Of a DNA stretch of 64,000 nucleotides, positions 38,614-47,247 are shown piece by piece. Location: the NCBI GenBank assembly GCA_052061695.1, contig JBPZEY010000008.1; one strand, given 5' to 3'. Positions within the stretch are counted from its first letter, which is position 1. Every line of letters begins with the position of its first letter. This DNA is from Alkalicoccus luteus. Lineage in GTDB: Bacteria > Bacillota > Bacilli > Bacillales > Salisediminibacteriaceae. Made by a program: the position numbers and the translations under genes. Below the pieces are notes generated by a model. That model did not search any database. It was not told the origin of the DNA and worked only from the letters and a program-made list of their open reading frames with translations.

Positions 38614-39447
38614 ATGGCTATCAAAAAGTATAAACCGATTACGAACGGCCGTCGTTTCATGACAACTCTTCAGAACGAAGAACTTACGACCGACAAGCCG
38701 GAAAAATCACTGCTTGCGCCGCTTTCGAAAAAAGCTGGACGCAACAACCAGGGACGCCTGACAGTACGCCACCAGGGCGGCGGTCATAAGCGTCAATACC
38801 GCATCATCGACTTTAAGCGTGACAAAGATGGAATTCCAGGCCGCGTTGCTACGATCGAATACGATCCGAACCGTTCTGCGAACATCGCACTGATCAACTA
38901 TGTTGACGGTGAGAAGCGCTACATCCTTGCGCCAAAAGGCATCAAGGTTGGAACAGAGATCATGTCCGGTAAGGATGCCGATATCAAAGTCGGAAATGCA
39001 CTTCAGCTGAAGGACATTCCGGTAGGTACGATCATCCACAACATCGAGCTCCGCCCAGGAAAAGGTGGACAGCTTGTACGTTCTGCAGGAGCTGAAGCAC
39101 AGGTTCTCGGACGCGAAGAAAAGTACGTTCTCGTACGTCTGCGCTCCGGTGAAACACGCCTCATCCTTGGAACTTGCCGTGCGACAGTCGGCCAGGTCGG
39201 CAACATTGAGCACGAGCTTGTCACAATCGGTAAAGCAGGCCGTTCCCGCTGGATGAACAAGCGCCCGACTGTACGTGGTTCTGTTATGAACCCGAACGAT
39301 CACCCACACGGTGGTGGTGAAGGCCGCGCTCCAATCGGACGTCCTTCTCCAATGTCTCCATGGGGCAAGCCGACTCTTGGTTACAAGACACGAAACAAGA
39401 ACAAAGAGTCCAACAAATATATCGTGCGTCGTCGCCGTAAAAAATAA
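38614..39447 (+). CDS. rplB: Ribosomal protein L2
   Basis: Universally conserved 50S protein required for subunit association and peptidyl transfer. 277 residues. The C-terminal conserved loop NPNDHPHGGGEGRAPIGRPS contains the functionally critical histidine. AAGGAGGG precedes the ATG. Confidence 0.97.
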   Translation: MAIKKYKPITNGRRFMTTLQNEELTTDKPEKSLLAPLSKKAGRNNQGRLTVRHQGGGHKRQYRIIDFKRDKDGIPGRVATIEYDPNRSANIALINYVDGEKRYILAPKGIKVGTEIMSGKDADIKVGNALQLKDIPVGTIIHNIELRPGKGGQLVRSAGAEAQVLGREEKYVLVRLRSGETRLILGTCRATVGQVGNIEHELVTIGKAGRSRWMNKRPTVRGSVMNPNDHPHGGGEGRAPIGRPSPMSPWGKPTLGYKTRNKNKESNKYIVRRRRKK

Positions 39448-39507
39448 CGGGGTTGTCCTACGGTTCTCACGGAGGGCCGTAGCGCAATCGCGAAGGGAGG
39501 TACCATT

Positions 39508-39786
39508 ATGGGTCGCAGTTTGAAAAAGGGACCATTTGTAGATGATCATCTGATGAAGAAGGTAGAAGCACAGGCTGATTCCAGCAACAAGAAGGTAATC
39601 AAGACCTGGTCCCGCCGTTCTACAATTTTCCCACAGTTCATCGGTCACACGATCGCTGTATACGATGGCCGTAAACACGTGCCGGTTTACGTTCAGGAAG
39701 ACATGGTAGGCCACAAGCTTGGCGAATTCGCGCCAACGCGTACGTACAAGGGCCATGCTTCTGACGATAAGAAAACACGACGTTAA
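39508..39786 (+). CDS. rpsS: Ribosomal protein S19
   Basis: 30S head protein contacting tRNA and the intersubunit bridge. 92 residues, starting GRSLKKGPFVDDHLMKKVE and containing TWSRRSTIFPQFIGHTIAVY. GAAGGGAGGT precedes the ATG. Confidence 0.97.
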   Translation: MGRSLKKGPFVDDHLMKKVEAQADSSNKKVIKTWSRRSTIFPQFIGHTIAVYDGRKHVPVYVQEDMVGHKLGEFAPTRTYKGHASDDKKTRR

Positions 39787-39808
39787 TAAAGAGGGGAGGT
39801 ACTGACTC

Positions 39809-40150
39809 ATGGAAGCCAAAGCAGTAGCAAAACAAGTACGTGTTGCTCCTCGCAAAGCTCGTCTGGTCGTTGACCTGATCCGTGGAAAGGAAGTTGGAGA
39901 AGCAATCTCCATCCTGAACCACACGCCGAAAAAAGCATCCCCGATTGTAGAGAAGCTTTTGAATTCAGCGATCGCGAACGCGGAGCACAACTACGAAATG
40001 GAGCCGGACAACCTCGTCGTTGCTCAGGCATTCGTAGACGAAGGAGTTACACTTAAGCGGTTCCGTCCAAGAGCACAGGGACGCGCAAGCCGTATCAATA
40101 AGCGTACGAGCCACATCACATTAGTGCTAACAGAAAAGAAGGAGGGATAA
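39809..40150 (+). CDS. rplV: Ribosomal protein L22
   Basis: Exit-tunnel constriction protein. 113 residues, with VRVAPRKARLVVDLIRGK at the start and the C-terminal beta-hairpin RFRPRAQGRASRINKRTSHI whose tip lines the tunnel. No insertion of the macrolide-resistance kind is seen in the loop. Confidence 0.96.
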   Translation: MEAKAVAKQVRVAPRKARLVVDLIRGKEVGEAISILNHTPKKASPIVEKLLNSAIANAEHNYEMEPDNLVVAQAFVDEGVTLKRFRPRAQGRASRINKRTSHITLVLTEKKEG

Positions 40151-40152
40151 GT

Positions 40153-40812
40153 GTGGGTCAAAAAGTAAATCCTCATGGACTGCGTGTCGGCGTCATCAAA
40201 GACTGGGAGTCCAAATGGTATGCTGATAAAGACTATGCTGATCTGCTTCACGAAGATATCCGCATCCGCGACTATCTCGAGCAGCGTCTCAGCGAAGCGT
40301 CCGTTTCCACGATTGAAATCGAACGAGCGGCAAATCGTGTGAACGTTACGATCTATACTGCTAAGCCAGGTATGGTTATTGGTAAAGGCGGTTCTGAAGT
40401 AGAAGTACTTCGCAGAACACTGAACCAGATGACTGGCAAGCGTGTTCACATCAACATCAACGAAATCAAGAAGCCTGATATGGATGCAACACTCGTTTCT
40501 CAGAACATTGCACGCCAGCTGGAAAGCCGTATTTCTTTCCGCCGCGCAATGAAGCAGTCCATGCAGCGCACAATGCGTTCCGGCGCAAAAGGTATCAAAA
40601 CAGAAGTATCCGGACGTCTCGGCGGAGCCGATATCGCCCGATCAGAATCATACAACGAAGGTACTGTTCCACTTCACACACTCCGTGCTGACATCGACTA
40701 TGGTACTGCAGAAGCAGATACTACGTACGGCAAGCTCGGTATTAAAACTTGGATCTACAAGGGTGAAGTCCTTCCAACTAAAGGAACGAACGCAGAGGAA
40801 GGAGGAAATTAA
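40153..40812 (+). CDS. rpsC: Ribosomal protein S3
   Basis: mRNA-entry-channel protein with helicase role. 219 residues with a type II KH domain containing GMVIGKGGSEVEVLR at about 75-89. The GTG start at 40153 lies two bases after the rplV stop with AAGGAGGG just upstream. Confidence 0.97.
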   Translation: MGQKVNPHGLRVGVIKDWESKWYADKDYADLLHEDIRIRDYLEQRLSEASVSTIEIERAANRVNVTIYTAKPGMVIGKGGSEVEVLRRTLNQMTGKRVHININEIKKPDMDATLVSQNIARQLESRISFRRAMKQSMQRTMRSGAKGIKTEVSGRLGGADIARSESYNEGTVPLHTLRADIDYGTAEADTTYGKLGIKTWIYKGEVLPTKGTNAEEGGN

Positions 40813-40814
40813 TC

Positions 40815-41249
40815 ATGCTAATGCCTAAACGTGTTAAATTCCGTCGTGAGCACCGTGGTAAGATGCGCGGACGAGCGAAAGGCGGAACGGAAGTATCTTT
40901 CGGTGAGTATGGTCTTCAGGCAGTTGAAGCTTCCTGGATCACAAACCGTCAGATCGAAGCTGCGCGTATCGCAATGACGCGTTACATGAAGCGTGGCGGT
41001 AAGGTATGGATTAAGATCTTCCCAGACAAGCCTTACACTGCAAAGCCGCTTGAAGTCCGAATGGGTTCCGGTAAAGGTTCTCCTGAAGGCTGGGTAGCAG
41101 TCGTAAAGCCAGGGAAGGTAATGTTCGAGATCGCCGGTGTATCGGAAGAGGTTGCACGCGAAGCACTTCGTCTTGCATCCCACAAGCTGCCGATCCGTAC
41201 GAAAGTAATTAAACGTGAAGAAGTGGGTGGTGACGCAAATGAAAGCTAA
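40815..41249 (+). CDS. rplP: Ribosomal protein L16
   Basis: Binds near the A-site tRNA elbow. 144 residues, LMPKRVKFRREHRGKMRGRA at the start and GSGKGSPEGWVAVVKPG in the middle. It overlaps rpmC by 11 bases. Confidence 0.96.
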   Translation: MLMPKRVKFRREHRGKMRGRAKGGTEVSFGEYGLQAVEASWITNRQIEAARIAMTRYMKRGGKVWIKIFPDKPYTAKPLEVRMGSGKGSPEGWVAVVKPGKVMFEIAGVSEEVAREALRLASHKLPIRTKVIKREEVGGDANES

Positions 41250-41439
41250 TGAAATCCGCAACCTAACCACTGCAGAAATTGAACAGAAAGCCACTTCTCT
41301 TAAGGAAGAGCTTTTCAACCTTCGCTTTCAGCTTGCGACTGGTCAGCTGGATAACCCGGCTCGCATCAGCGAAGTGAAGAAGTCAATCGCACGAGCTAAG
41401 ACCGTACTACGCGAGCGCGAACTCGGTATTGCGGAATAG
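41239..41439 (+). CDS. rpmC: Ribosomal protein L29
   Basis: Small helical exit-tunnel protein, 66 residues (KANEIRNLTTAEIEQKATSL...). The ATG at 41239 sits after GGGTGGTGA inside the rplP end; upstream in-frame ATG at 41215 would add unrelated residues. Confidence 0.94.
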   Translation: MKANEIRNLTTAEIEQKATSLKEELFNLRFQLATGQLDNPARISEVKKSIARAKTVLRERELGIAE

Positions 41440-41459
41440 TCCCGAGAGGAGGAATAACC

Positions 41460-41720
41460 GTGGAACGTAACAACCGTAAAGTTTACGTAGGCCGCGTGAC
41501 ATCTGACAAGATGGACAAGACAATCACTGTTTCCATCGAGTCCTACAAGATGCACCCGCTGTATAAAAAGCGTGTTAAGCACACGAAGAAATATAAAGCG
41601 CACGATGAGAACAACACTGCAAAGGTGAACGACATCGTCCGCATCATGGAAACCCGCCCGCTTTCCAAAGACAAGCGCTTCCGCCTTGTTGAGGTAGTGG
41701 AAGAGGCCGTAATCATCTAA
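41460..41720 (+). CDS. rpsQ: Ribosomal protein S17
   Basis: 16S-binding OB-fold protein, 86 residues. RKVYVGRVTSDKMDKTITVS at the start and NDIVRIMETRPLSKDKRFRLV near the end. GTG start after GAGGAGGAATAACC. Confidence 0.96.
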   Translation: MERNNRKVYVGRVTSDKMDKTITVSIESYKMHPLYKKRVKHTKKYKAHDENNTAKVNDIVRIMETRPLSKDKRFRLVEVVEEAVII

Positions 41721-41764
41721 GCACGCAATAGCGTCTTCGCATCCGAAGGGAGGTAAAGGAATCT

Positions 41765-42133
41765 ATGATTCAACAGGAAAGCCGTTTAAAAGTAGCTGAT
41801 AACTCCGGTGCCCGTGAAGTACAGTGCATTAAAGTACTTGGTGGTACAGGCCGTAAGACTGCGAACATCGGTGACGTAATCGTCTGCTCTGTAAAGCAGG
41901 CAACACCTGGTGGCGTTGTCAAGAAAGGTGAAGTAGTACGTGCTGTAATCGTACGCTCTCGCACAGGTGCACGCCGTCCGGACGGATCTTATATCAAGTT
42001 CGACGAGAACGCAGCTGTAATCGTACGTGACGACAAGAGCCCACGAGGAACTCGTATCTTTGGACCGGTTGCACGTGAACTGCGTGAAAACAAGTTCATG
42101 AAGATCGTTTCTCTGGCGCCGGAAGTACTGTAA
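41765..42133 (+). CDS. rplN: Ribosomal protein L14
   Basis: Intersubunit-bridge protein, 122 residues. MIQQESRLKVADNSGAREV and RGTRIFGPVARELRENKFMK are family-defining. First gene of the spc segment of the superoperon. Confidence 0.97.
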   Translation: MIQQESRLKVADNSGAREVQCIKVLGGTGRKTANIGDVIVCSVKQATPGGVVKKGEVVRAVIVRSRTGARRPDGSYIKFDENAAVIVRDDKSPRGTRIFGPVARELRENKFMKIVSLAPEVL

Positions 42134-42175
42134 GAATAGAGATCGGAAACAACCGAGTAAAGAGGAGGTGCCCTC

Positions 42176-42502
42176 ATGTCCCAGGCGAAACTGCACGTGA
42201 AAAAGGGAGATAACGTTAAAGTCATCTCCGGTAAGGATAAAGGTAAAGAAGGTAAAATTCTTGAAGCTTATCCAAAGAAAGACCGCGTACTCGTGGAAGG
42301 CGTAAACATGGTAAAGAAACACGCTAAGCCATCCCAGACGAACCCACAAGGCGGAATTCTTAACCAGGAAGCGCCTATTCACGTATCAAACGTTATGGTG
42401 ATCGACCCGAAAACAAACGAGCCTACGCGCGTTGGTTTCAAAGTCGAAGACGGCAAGAAAGTACGTATTGCTAAAAAATCCGGCGAAGCGCTTGATAACT
42501 AA
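42176..42502 (+). CDS. rplX: Ribosomal protein L24
   Basis: 50S assembly initiator with a KOW motif (KKGDNVKVISGKDKGKEGKI, about 9-28). 108 residues, somewhat longer than the usual 103. Preceded by AGAGGAGGTG. Confidence 0.95.
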   Translation: MSQAKLHVKKGDNVKVISGKDKGKEGKILEAYPKKDRVLVEGVNMVKKHAKPSQTNPQGGILNQEAPIHVSNVMVIDPKTNEPTRVGFKVEDGKKVRIAKKSGEALDN

Positions 42503-42532
42503 GCAGCCGGCTGCTGAAAGGAGGTTCATTCA

Positions 42533-43072
42533 ATGAGTCGTTTGAAGGAAAGATTCAATCAGGAAATTACACCTTCTCTGAAAGAGAAGTTCGAATACTC
42601 TTCCGTTATGGAAGTACCGAAGCTCGAAAAGATCGTTGTAAACATGGGTGTCGGTGACGCTGTACAGAACTCGAAGGTGCTTGACAAAGCAGTAGAAGAG
42701 CTCGCAACGATCACTGGTCAGAAGCCGCTTGTAACAAAGGCGAAGAAATCCATCGCAGGCTTTAAAGTCCGTGAAGGAATGCCAATCGGTGCGAAGGTAA
42801 CACTGCGCGGTGAGCGTATGTATGACTTCCTCGACAAGCTTGTCTCTGTATCCCTGCCACGTGTACGTGACTTCCGCGGTGTTTCCAAGAAAGCATTTGA
42901 CGGACGAGGCAACTACACGCTCGGCGTGAAAGAGCAGCTGATCTTCCCAGAGATCAACTACGATGATGTAGACAAGGTCCGAGGAATGGATATTGTCATT
43001 GTTACAACTGCTAACACAGACGAAGAAGCTCGTGAGCTTCTCACACAGTTCGGTATGCCGTTCCAAAAATAA
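42533..43072 (+). CDS. rplE: Ribosomal protein L5
   Basis: 5S rRNA-binding protein, 179 residues. KIVVNMGVGDAVQNSKVLDK, the P-site loop FKVREGMPIGAKVTLRGERM and GMDIVIVTTANTDEEARELL are intact. AAAGGAGGTT precedes the ATG. Confidence 0.97.
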   Translation: MSRLKERFNQEITPSLKEKFEYSSVMEVPKLEKIVVNMGVGDAVQNSKVLDKAVEELATITGQKPLVTKAKKSIAGFKVREGMPIGAKVTLRGERMYDFLDKLVSVSLPRVRDFRGVSKKAFDGRGNYTLGVKEQLIFPEINYDDVDKVRGMDIVIVTTANTDEEARELLTQFGMPFQK

Positions 43073-43100
43073 ACTCTTATAAACGAGAGGAGTGAAGACC

Positions 43101-43286
43101 TTGGCGAAAAAATCGATGGTCGCTAAACAGAAGCGTACGAAAAAGTTTGGTGTACAAGAGTACTCCCGCTGCGAACGCTGTGGACGCCCTCACAGTGTAC
43201 TGCGCAAATTCAAGCTCTGCCGTATCTGCTTCCGTGAACTTGCACACAAAGGTCAAATTCCGGGCGTCAAAAAAGCTAGCTGGTAA
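43101..43286 (+). CDS. rpsN: Ribosomal protein S14, zinc-binding form
   Basis: 30S protein of 61 residues in the short zinc-containing form, with CERC and CRIC. The TTG at 43101, eight bases after GAGAGGAG, gives the family start AKKSMVAKQKRTKKF; a GTG nine bases upstream overlaps the ribosome-binding site. Confidence 0.95.
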   Translation: MAKKSMVAKQKRTKKFGVQEYSRCERCGRPHSVLRKFKLCRICFRELAHKGQIPGVKKASW

Positions 43287-43314
43287 TTCCGCTTAAAGGA
43301 AGGAGGTAACTACG

Positions 43315-43713
43315 ATGGTCATGACAGATCCTATTTCTGATATGTTAACCCGCATCCGCAACGCGAACATGGTGCGACACACAAGCCTGGAGCTCCCGGC
43401 TTCCAACATGAAAAAAGAAATCGCAGATATCCTCAAGCGTGAGGGTTTCATCCGCGACTACGAATCCGTTGAGGACAACAAGCAGGGTATGCTGCGTATT
43501 TTCCTTAAGTATGGTGCTAACAACGAGAAGGTTATCACTGGTCTTAAGAAAATCAGCAAGCCTGGCCTGCGCGTTTATGCAAAGTCTGACGAAGTACCGC
43601 GCGTACTCGGTGGACTCGGTATTGCAATCATTTCGTCATCTTCTGGCGTTATCACGGATAAAGAAGCACGACAGCAAAAAGTCGGCGGCGAAGTAATCGC
43701 CTACGTCTGGTAA
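43315..43713 (+). CDS. rpsH: Ribosomal protein S8
   Basis: 16S-binding protein, 132 residues. VMTDPISDMLTRIRNANM and the C-terminal GVITDKEARQQKVGGEVIAYVW match the family. Ribosome-binding site GGAAGGAGGT. Confidence 0.97.
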   Translation: MVMTDPISDMLTRIRNANMVRHTSLELPASNMKKEIADILKREGFIRDYESVEDNKQGMLRIFLKYGANNEKVITGLKKISKPGLRVYAKSDEVPRVLGGLGIAIISSSSGVITDKEARQQKVGGEVIAYVW

Positions 43714-43744
43714 TTCATTACGTAATAGAACGGAGGTGTCACGT

Positions 43745-44281
43745 ATGTCCCGAGTTGGTTTAAAACCGATTGAAGTTCCATCTGGAGTTGAATTTAAGCT
43801 TGATGGCAAGACTGTAACCGTGAAAGGCCCTAAAGGGGAACTGACACGTGAAATGCACGAAGCCATGACAATCAAGCACGAAGATAACACGATCACAGTC
43901 GAGCGTCCTTCCGACCACAAGGAGCACCGTTCCCTGCACGGCACAACGCGCAGCCTGATCAACAACATGATCGAAGGTGTTTCCAAAGGATACGAGAAGA
44001 AGCTTGAGCTCGTCGGTGTTGGTTACCGTGCTCAGAAGACCGGCAACAAGCTGGTTCTGAACGTAGGCCTGTCCCACCCGGTTGAGTTTGTTCCGGAAGA
44101 CGGTCTCGAAATTGAAGTTCCTGCCAACACGCAGGTAACGGTAAAGGGAATTGACAAGGAGCGCGTAGGCGCACTTGCTTCCAACATCCGTGCCGTACGT
44201 ATTCCAGAGCCTTATAAAGGCAAGGGAATCCGCTACGAGGGCGAGTACGTTCGCCGTAAGGAAGGTAAGACAGGGAAGTAA
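43745..44281 (+). CDS. rplF: Ribosomal protein L6
   Basis: 50S protein near the factor-binding site, 178 residues with two related domains and the C-terminal GKGIRYEGEYVRRKEGKTGK. ATG at 43745 is chosen, eight bases after CGGAGG; the in-frame GTG at 43736 overlaps that site. Confidence 0.96.
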   Translation: MSRVGLKPIEVPSGVEFKLDGKTVTVKGPKGELTREMHEAMTIKHEDNTITVERPSDHKEHRSLHGTTRSLINNMIEGVSKGYEKKLELVGVGYRAQKTGNKLVLNVGLSHPVEFVPEDGLEIEVPANTQVTVKGIDKERVGALASNIRAVRIPEPYKGKGIRYEGEYVRRKEGKTGK

Positions 44282-44316
44282 GCCCTGAATTAACGGAAAG
44301 AAAGGACTGACGTTCG

Positions 44317-44679
44317 ATGATCACGAAGACTGCTAAGAACGCGGTACGTAAGAAAAGACACGCCCACGTTCGTCGTTCGATCACAGGCACAGCTGAACGT
44401 CCGCGTTTGAATGTTTTCCGTTCTAATAAGCACATCTATGCACAGCTGATTGATGACGTCGCAGGCGTCACAGTCGCAAGTGCTTCCAGCTTAGATACAG
44501 AACTTAACGTTGAAAACGGCGGAAACAAAGACGCTGCTCGCCAGGTCGGGGAACTTGTAGCGAAGCGTGCCATTGATAATGGCCAGGAAACGGTTGTATT
44601 TGACCGCGGCGGCTACCTGTACCACGGACGAGTTAAAGAACTTGCAGACGCTGCGCGTGAAGCCGGCCTCAAGTTTTAA
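44317..44679 (+). CDS. rplR: Ribosomal protein L18
   Basis: 5S rRNA-binding protein, 120 residues. RKKRHAHVRRSITGTAERPR and the C-terminal FDRGGYLYHGRVKELADAAR are diagnostic. Confidence 0.96.
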   Translation: MITKTAKNAVRKKRHAHVRRSITGTAERPRLNVFRSNKHIYAQLIDDVAGVTVASASSLDTELNVENGGNKDAARQVGELVAKRAIDNGQETVVFDRGGYLYHGRVKELADAAREAGLKF

Positions 44680-44705
44680 TCAACGGAATAAAGGAGGGAA
44701 ACACA

Positions 44706-45203
44706 TTGCGTATCGATGCAAGCAAACTGGAAATTGAAGAGAGAGTGGTCACGGTCAACCGTGTCGCGAAGGTAGTAAAAGGCGGACGCCGCTTTCGTTT
44801 CGCAGCACTCGTTGTCGTAGGCGACAAGAACGGACATGTCGGTTTCGGTATGGGTAAAGCTCTTGAAGTACCGGAAGCGATCCGTAAAGCAATTGAAGAA
44901 GGCAAGAAAAACCTGATTCAGGTGCCAATGCAGGGAACAACGATCCCTCACCAGATCACAGGCCAGTTCGGTGCAGGCTCTGTCCTTCTGAAGCCAGCTT
45001 CTGAGGGTACTGGAGTTATTGCCGGCGGACCAGTCCGTGCGGTACTTGAACTTGCAGGTGTCGGTGACATCCTTTCCAAGTCACTAGGTTCCAACAACCC
45101 TATTAACATGGTACGTGCAACAATGCAGGGTCTGGAAAGCCTGAAGAGCCCTGAAGAGGTTGCTAAACTACGCGGCAAATCTGTTGAAGAGTTGCTAGGT
45201 TAA
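44706..45203 (+). CDS. rpsE: Ribosomal protein S5
   Basis: Decoding-fidelity protein, 165 residues. The dsRBD-like N-domain contains VNRVAKVVKGGRRFRFAALV, where spectinomycin-resistance changes occur, and it looks wild-type. TTG start after AAAGGAGGGAAACACA. Confidence 0.96.
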   Translation: MRIDASKLEIEERVVTVNRVAKVVKGGRRFRFAALVVVGDKNGHVGFGMGKALEVPEAIRKAIEEGKKNLIQVPMQGTTIPHQITGQFGAGSVLLKPASEGTGVIAGGPVRAVLELAGVGDILSKSLGSNNPINMVRATMQGLESLKSPEEVAKLRGKSVEELLG

Positions 45204-45215
45204 GGAGGGATTGGC

Positions 45216-45404
45216 ATGGCAAAGAAACTCGAAATTACCCTCACCCGCAGCCTGATCGGACGTCCTGAAGATCAGCGCGTGACTGTGAAGACTCTTGGTC
45301 TTGGCAAAGTCAACAGCACTGTTGTGAAAGAAGACAACGCTGCAATGCGCGGGATGGTAAACAAAGTATCCCATCTCATTAAAGTTAACGAGATCGAAGC
45401 GTAA
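45216..45404 (+). CDS. rpmD: Ribosomal protein L30
   Basis: Small 50S protein of 62 residues (KLEITLTRSLIGRPEDQRVT...). TTAAGGAGGG of the preceding stop region serves as the ribosome-binding site. Confidence 0.95.
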   Translation: MAKKLEITLTRSLIGRPEDQRVTVKTLGLGKVNSTVVKEDNAAMRGMVNKVSHLIKVNEIEA

Positions 45405-45433
45405 GACACGAAAAAACCTGAGGAGGTGTCATC

Positions 45434-45874
45434 ATGCAACTTCACGAACTTAAGCCTGCTGTCGGGTCCCGCAAAGAGCGCAAGCGTAAAGGCCGTGGTA
45501 TCGCAACTGGTAACGGTAAAACTGCCGGTCGCGGACACAAAGGTCAAAACGCTCGTTCCGGAGGCGGTGTACGCCCTGGTTTCGAAGGTGGACAGATGCC
45601 TATCTTCCGCCGTCTGCCTAAGCGTGGGTTCAAGAACCCTAACCGCGCAGAGTACGCTGTAGTGAACCTGGAAACACTGAACCGTTTCGAAGACGGAACA
45701 GAGGTTACACCAGCTCTGCTTGTGGAAACAGGCGTAGTGAAAAATGAAAAGAGCGGCATCAAGGTGCTTGGCAACGGCAGCCTTGAGCGCAAGCTTACTG
45801 TTAAAGCTACAAAATTCTCCGGATCTGCAAAAGATGCAATCGAAGCAGCCGGCGGAACTGCTGAACTCGTTTAA
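45434..45874 (+). CDS. rplO: Ribosomal protein L15
   Basis: Late-assembling 50S protein, 146 residues. The Gly/Arg-rich N-terminus GRGIATGNGKTAGRGHKGQN and RSGGGVRPGFEGGQMPIFRR are typical. In nearly all Bacilli the next gene is secY; here it is not. Confidence 0.97.
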   Translation: MQLHELKPAVGSRKERKRKGRGIATGNGKTAGRGHKGQNARSGGGVRPGFEGGQMPIFRRLPKRGFKNPNRAEYAVVNLETLNRFEDGTEVTPALLVETGVVKNEKSGIKVLGNGSLERKLTVKATKFSGSAKDAIEAAGGTAELV

Positions 45875-46593
45875 TCACCCGTTCACGCATCTTCCGGCAG
45901 GCTGAGGGCTTCTGCCTTCACCTGCAGCGCTCACGTCTTTCGAAATCGGTGCCCCATGCCCCTGAAGGTTCAATTCTGCCGCCAAGGAGCGGGGAGATCG
46001 ACGCCTTCGGGCTGCACCTTTCGGGATAGGGCGCGTCAATGACCTTCCTTGCCGTTCAGACGGCAGCGGAGGAACAGGTCGCAGGAAAGCTGGCACAAGT
46101 GACAAGAGACAGGCAGAATGTGATCGTCTTTTGACAACCGCATATGCTGTTTTAGCAGCAGGTCAGGCGGATCCAGAGAGGGATCATTATTCTCCTCGTT
46201 GCTGGGATTGCTGCTGGGATTCCGAATGGAGTTACCTGTGAATGTAACGCTATTCGAAGGCGCAGGAGATGCCATATAAAAGCACCTCGTTACTGTGCCG
46301 CTGAGCCGGTACTGTCAGCGGTCTTTACAGAATAGGGCTTTTGGAAGATGGAAATACCTGTTCAGCGCGCCGTACGATTCGGCGGGCAGACCGGACTGCC
46401 GGAGGCCCGTACATCCGTCCCGGAAACAAGGACGCAGGATCAGCTCATGTTATTCTCTCGTTTAACTTTCCACGGAATACGAATCGTCGCAGATGCCGCT
46501 GCTTAAAACGATGAAACAAGTTGAAAGTGAAGATGTTCCACCGGTACGGCCGAATAAGGCCGGCCGCATCAAAACGCTGGAGGGAATCGACAC
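45875..46593. other. 719-bp rplO-adk interval lacking secY
   Basis: secY, about 1.3 kb, is expected between rplO and adk. No frame here encodes multiple transmembrane helices or SecY motifs on either strand. The interval contains a convergent small ORF (46036-46275), a short stem CCGCTGA/TCAGCGG at 46298-46321, and otherwise nothing I recognise. No clear terminator follows rplO, so superoperon transcripts may run antisense through the small ORF into adk. Confidence 0.85.
46036..46275 (-). CDS. Orphan small protein in the place of secY
   Basis: A 79-residue ORF on the strand opposite the superoperon. Its ATG is preceded by ACGAGGTGCTTTTAT, a good ribosome-binding site at normal spacing. The N-terminal 30 residues are rich in Asn, Ser and Pro and look disordered. 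The C-terminus is cysteine-rich (CHLCQLSC then LRC), suggesting metal binding or a structural spore-type protein. I recognise no family. No promoter was clear. Confidence 0.5.
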   Translation of the reverse strand: MASPAPSNSVTFTGNSIRNPSSNPSNEENNDPSLDPPDLLLKQHMRLSKDDHILPVSCHLCQLSCDLFLRCRLNGKEGH

Positions 46594-47247
46594 ATGAATT
46601 TAATCCTTATGGGTCTTCCGGGAGCCGGAAAAGGGACTCAGGCAGAAAAAATCGTTGAAAAATACGGTGTTCCACACATCTCGACAGGCGACATGTTCCG
46701 CGCTGCCATTAAAAACGGCACGGAACTAGGGCTGAAGGCAAAAGCCTTTATGGATGAAGGCGCCCTCGTCCCGGATGAAGTCACGATCGGCATCGTTCGT
46801 GAGCGTCTGAGCCAGGACGACTGTGCGAAAGGCTTCCTGCTGGACGGCTTTCCACGGACACCGGCCCAGGCCCAGGCACTGGAAGAGATGACAACGGATC
46901 TTGGACGCACGCTCGATCACGTGATCTACATCAAGGTACCGCGTGACGATCTGTTTAAGCGTCTCACAGGCCGCTGGATCTGTCCTGACTGCGGTACGGC
47001 TTACCATGAGGTATTTAATCCTCCTCAGGAAGCCGGCAAATGCGACAAGGATGGAAGCAAGCTGATTCAGCGTGACGACGACAAGCCGGAAACGGTTGAT
47101 AAGCGTCTCGAAGTCAATCTCGAGCAGACAAAGCCACTCGTTGACTTTTATGAAGAGAAAGGCTATCTTCGTAATATTGACGGCCAGCAGGATATCAACG
47201 ACGTCTTTGCAGATGTGGACAAGCTTCTGCAGGAGTCGCGTGCATGA
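46594..47247 (+). CDS. adk: Adenylate kinase
   Basis: Interconverts AMP, ADP and ATP. 217 residues. P-loop GLPGAGKGTQAEK at 7-19, the core GFPRTPAQAQAL, and a zinc-type LID with CPDC and CDKD (three Cys plus Asp, as in other Bacilli). Its ribosome-binding site CTGGAGGG is separate from rplO by the unusual 719-base gap. Overlaps map by four bases. Confidence 0.97.
   Translation: MNLILMGLPGAGKGTQAEKIVEKYGVPHISTGDMFRAAIKNGTELGLKAKAFMDEGALVPDEVTIGIVRERLSQDDCAKGFLLDGFPRTPAQAQALEEMTTDLGRTLDHVIYIKVPRDDLFKRLTGRWICPDCGTAYHEVFNPPQEAGKCDKDGSKLIQRDDDKPETVDKRLEVNLEQTKPLVDFYEEKGYLRNIDGQQDINDVFADVDKLLQESRA

Noticed and set aside
45875..46105. Minus-strand 76-codon frame next to rplO
   Set aside because: Arg/Pro-rich low-complexity shadow overlapping the better-supported orphan ORF; no clear ribosome-binding site.
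45875..46593. A fragmented or frameshifted secY
   Set aside because: Reading all frames shows no SecY-like hydrophobic helices or terminal motifs, and the interval is far too short.
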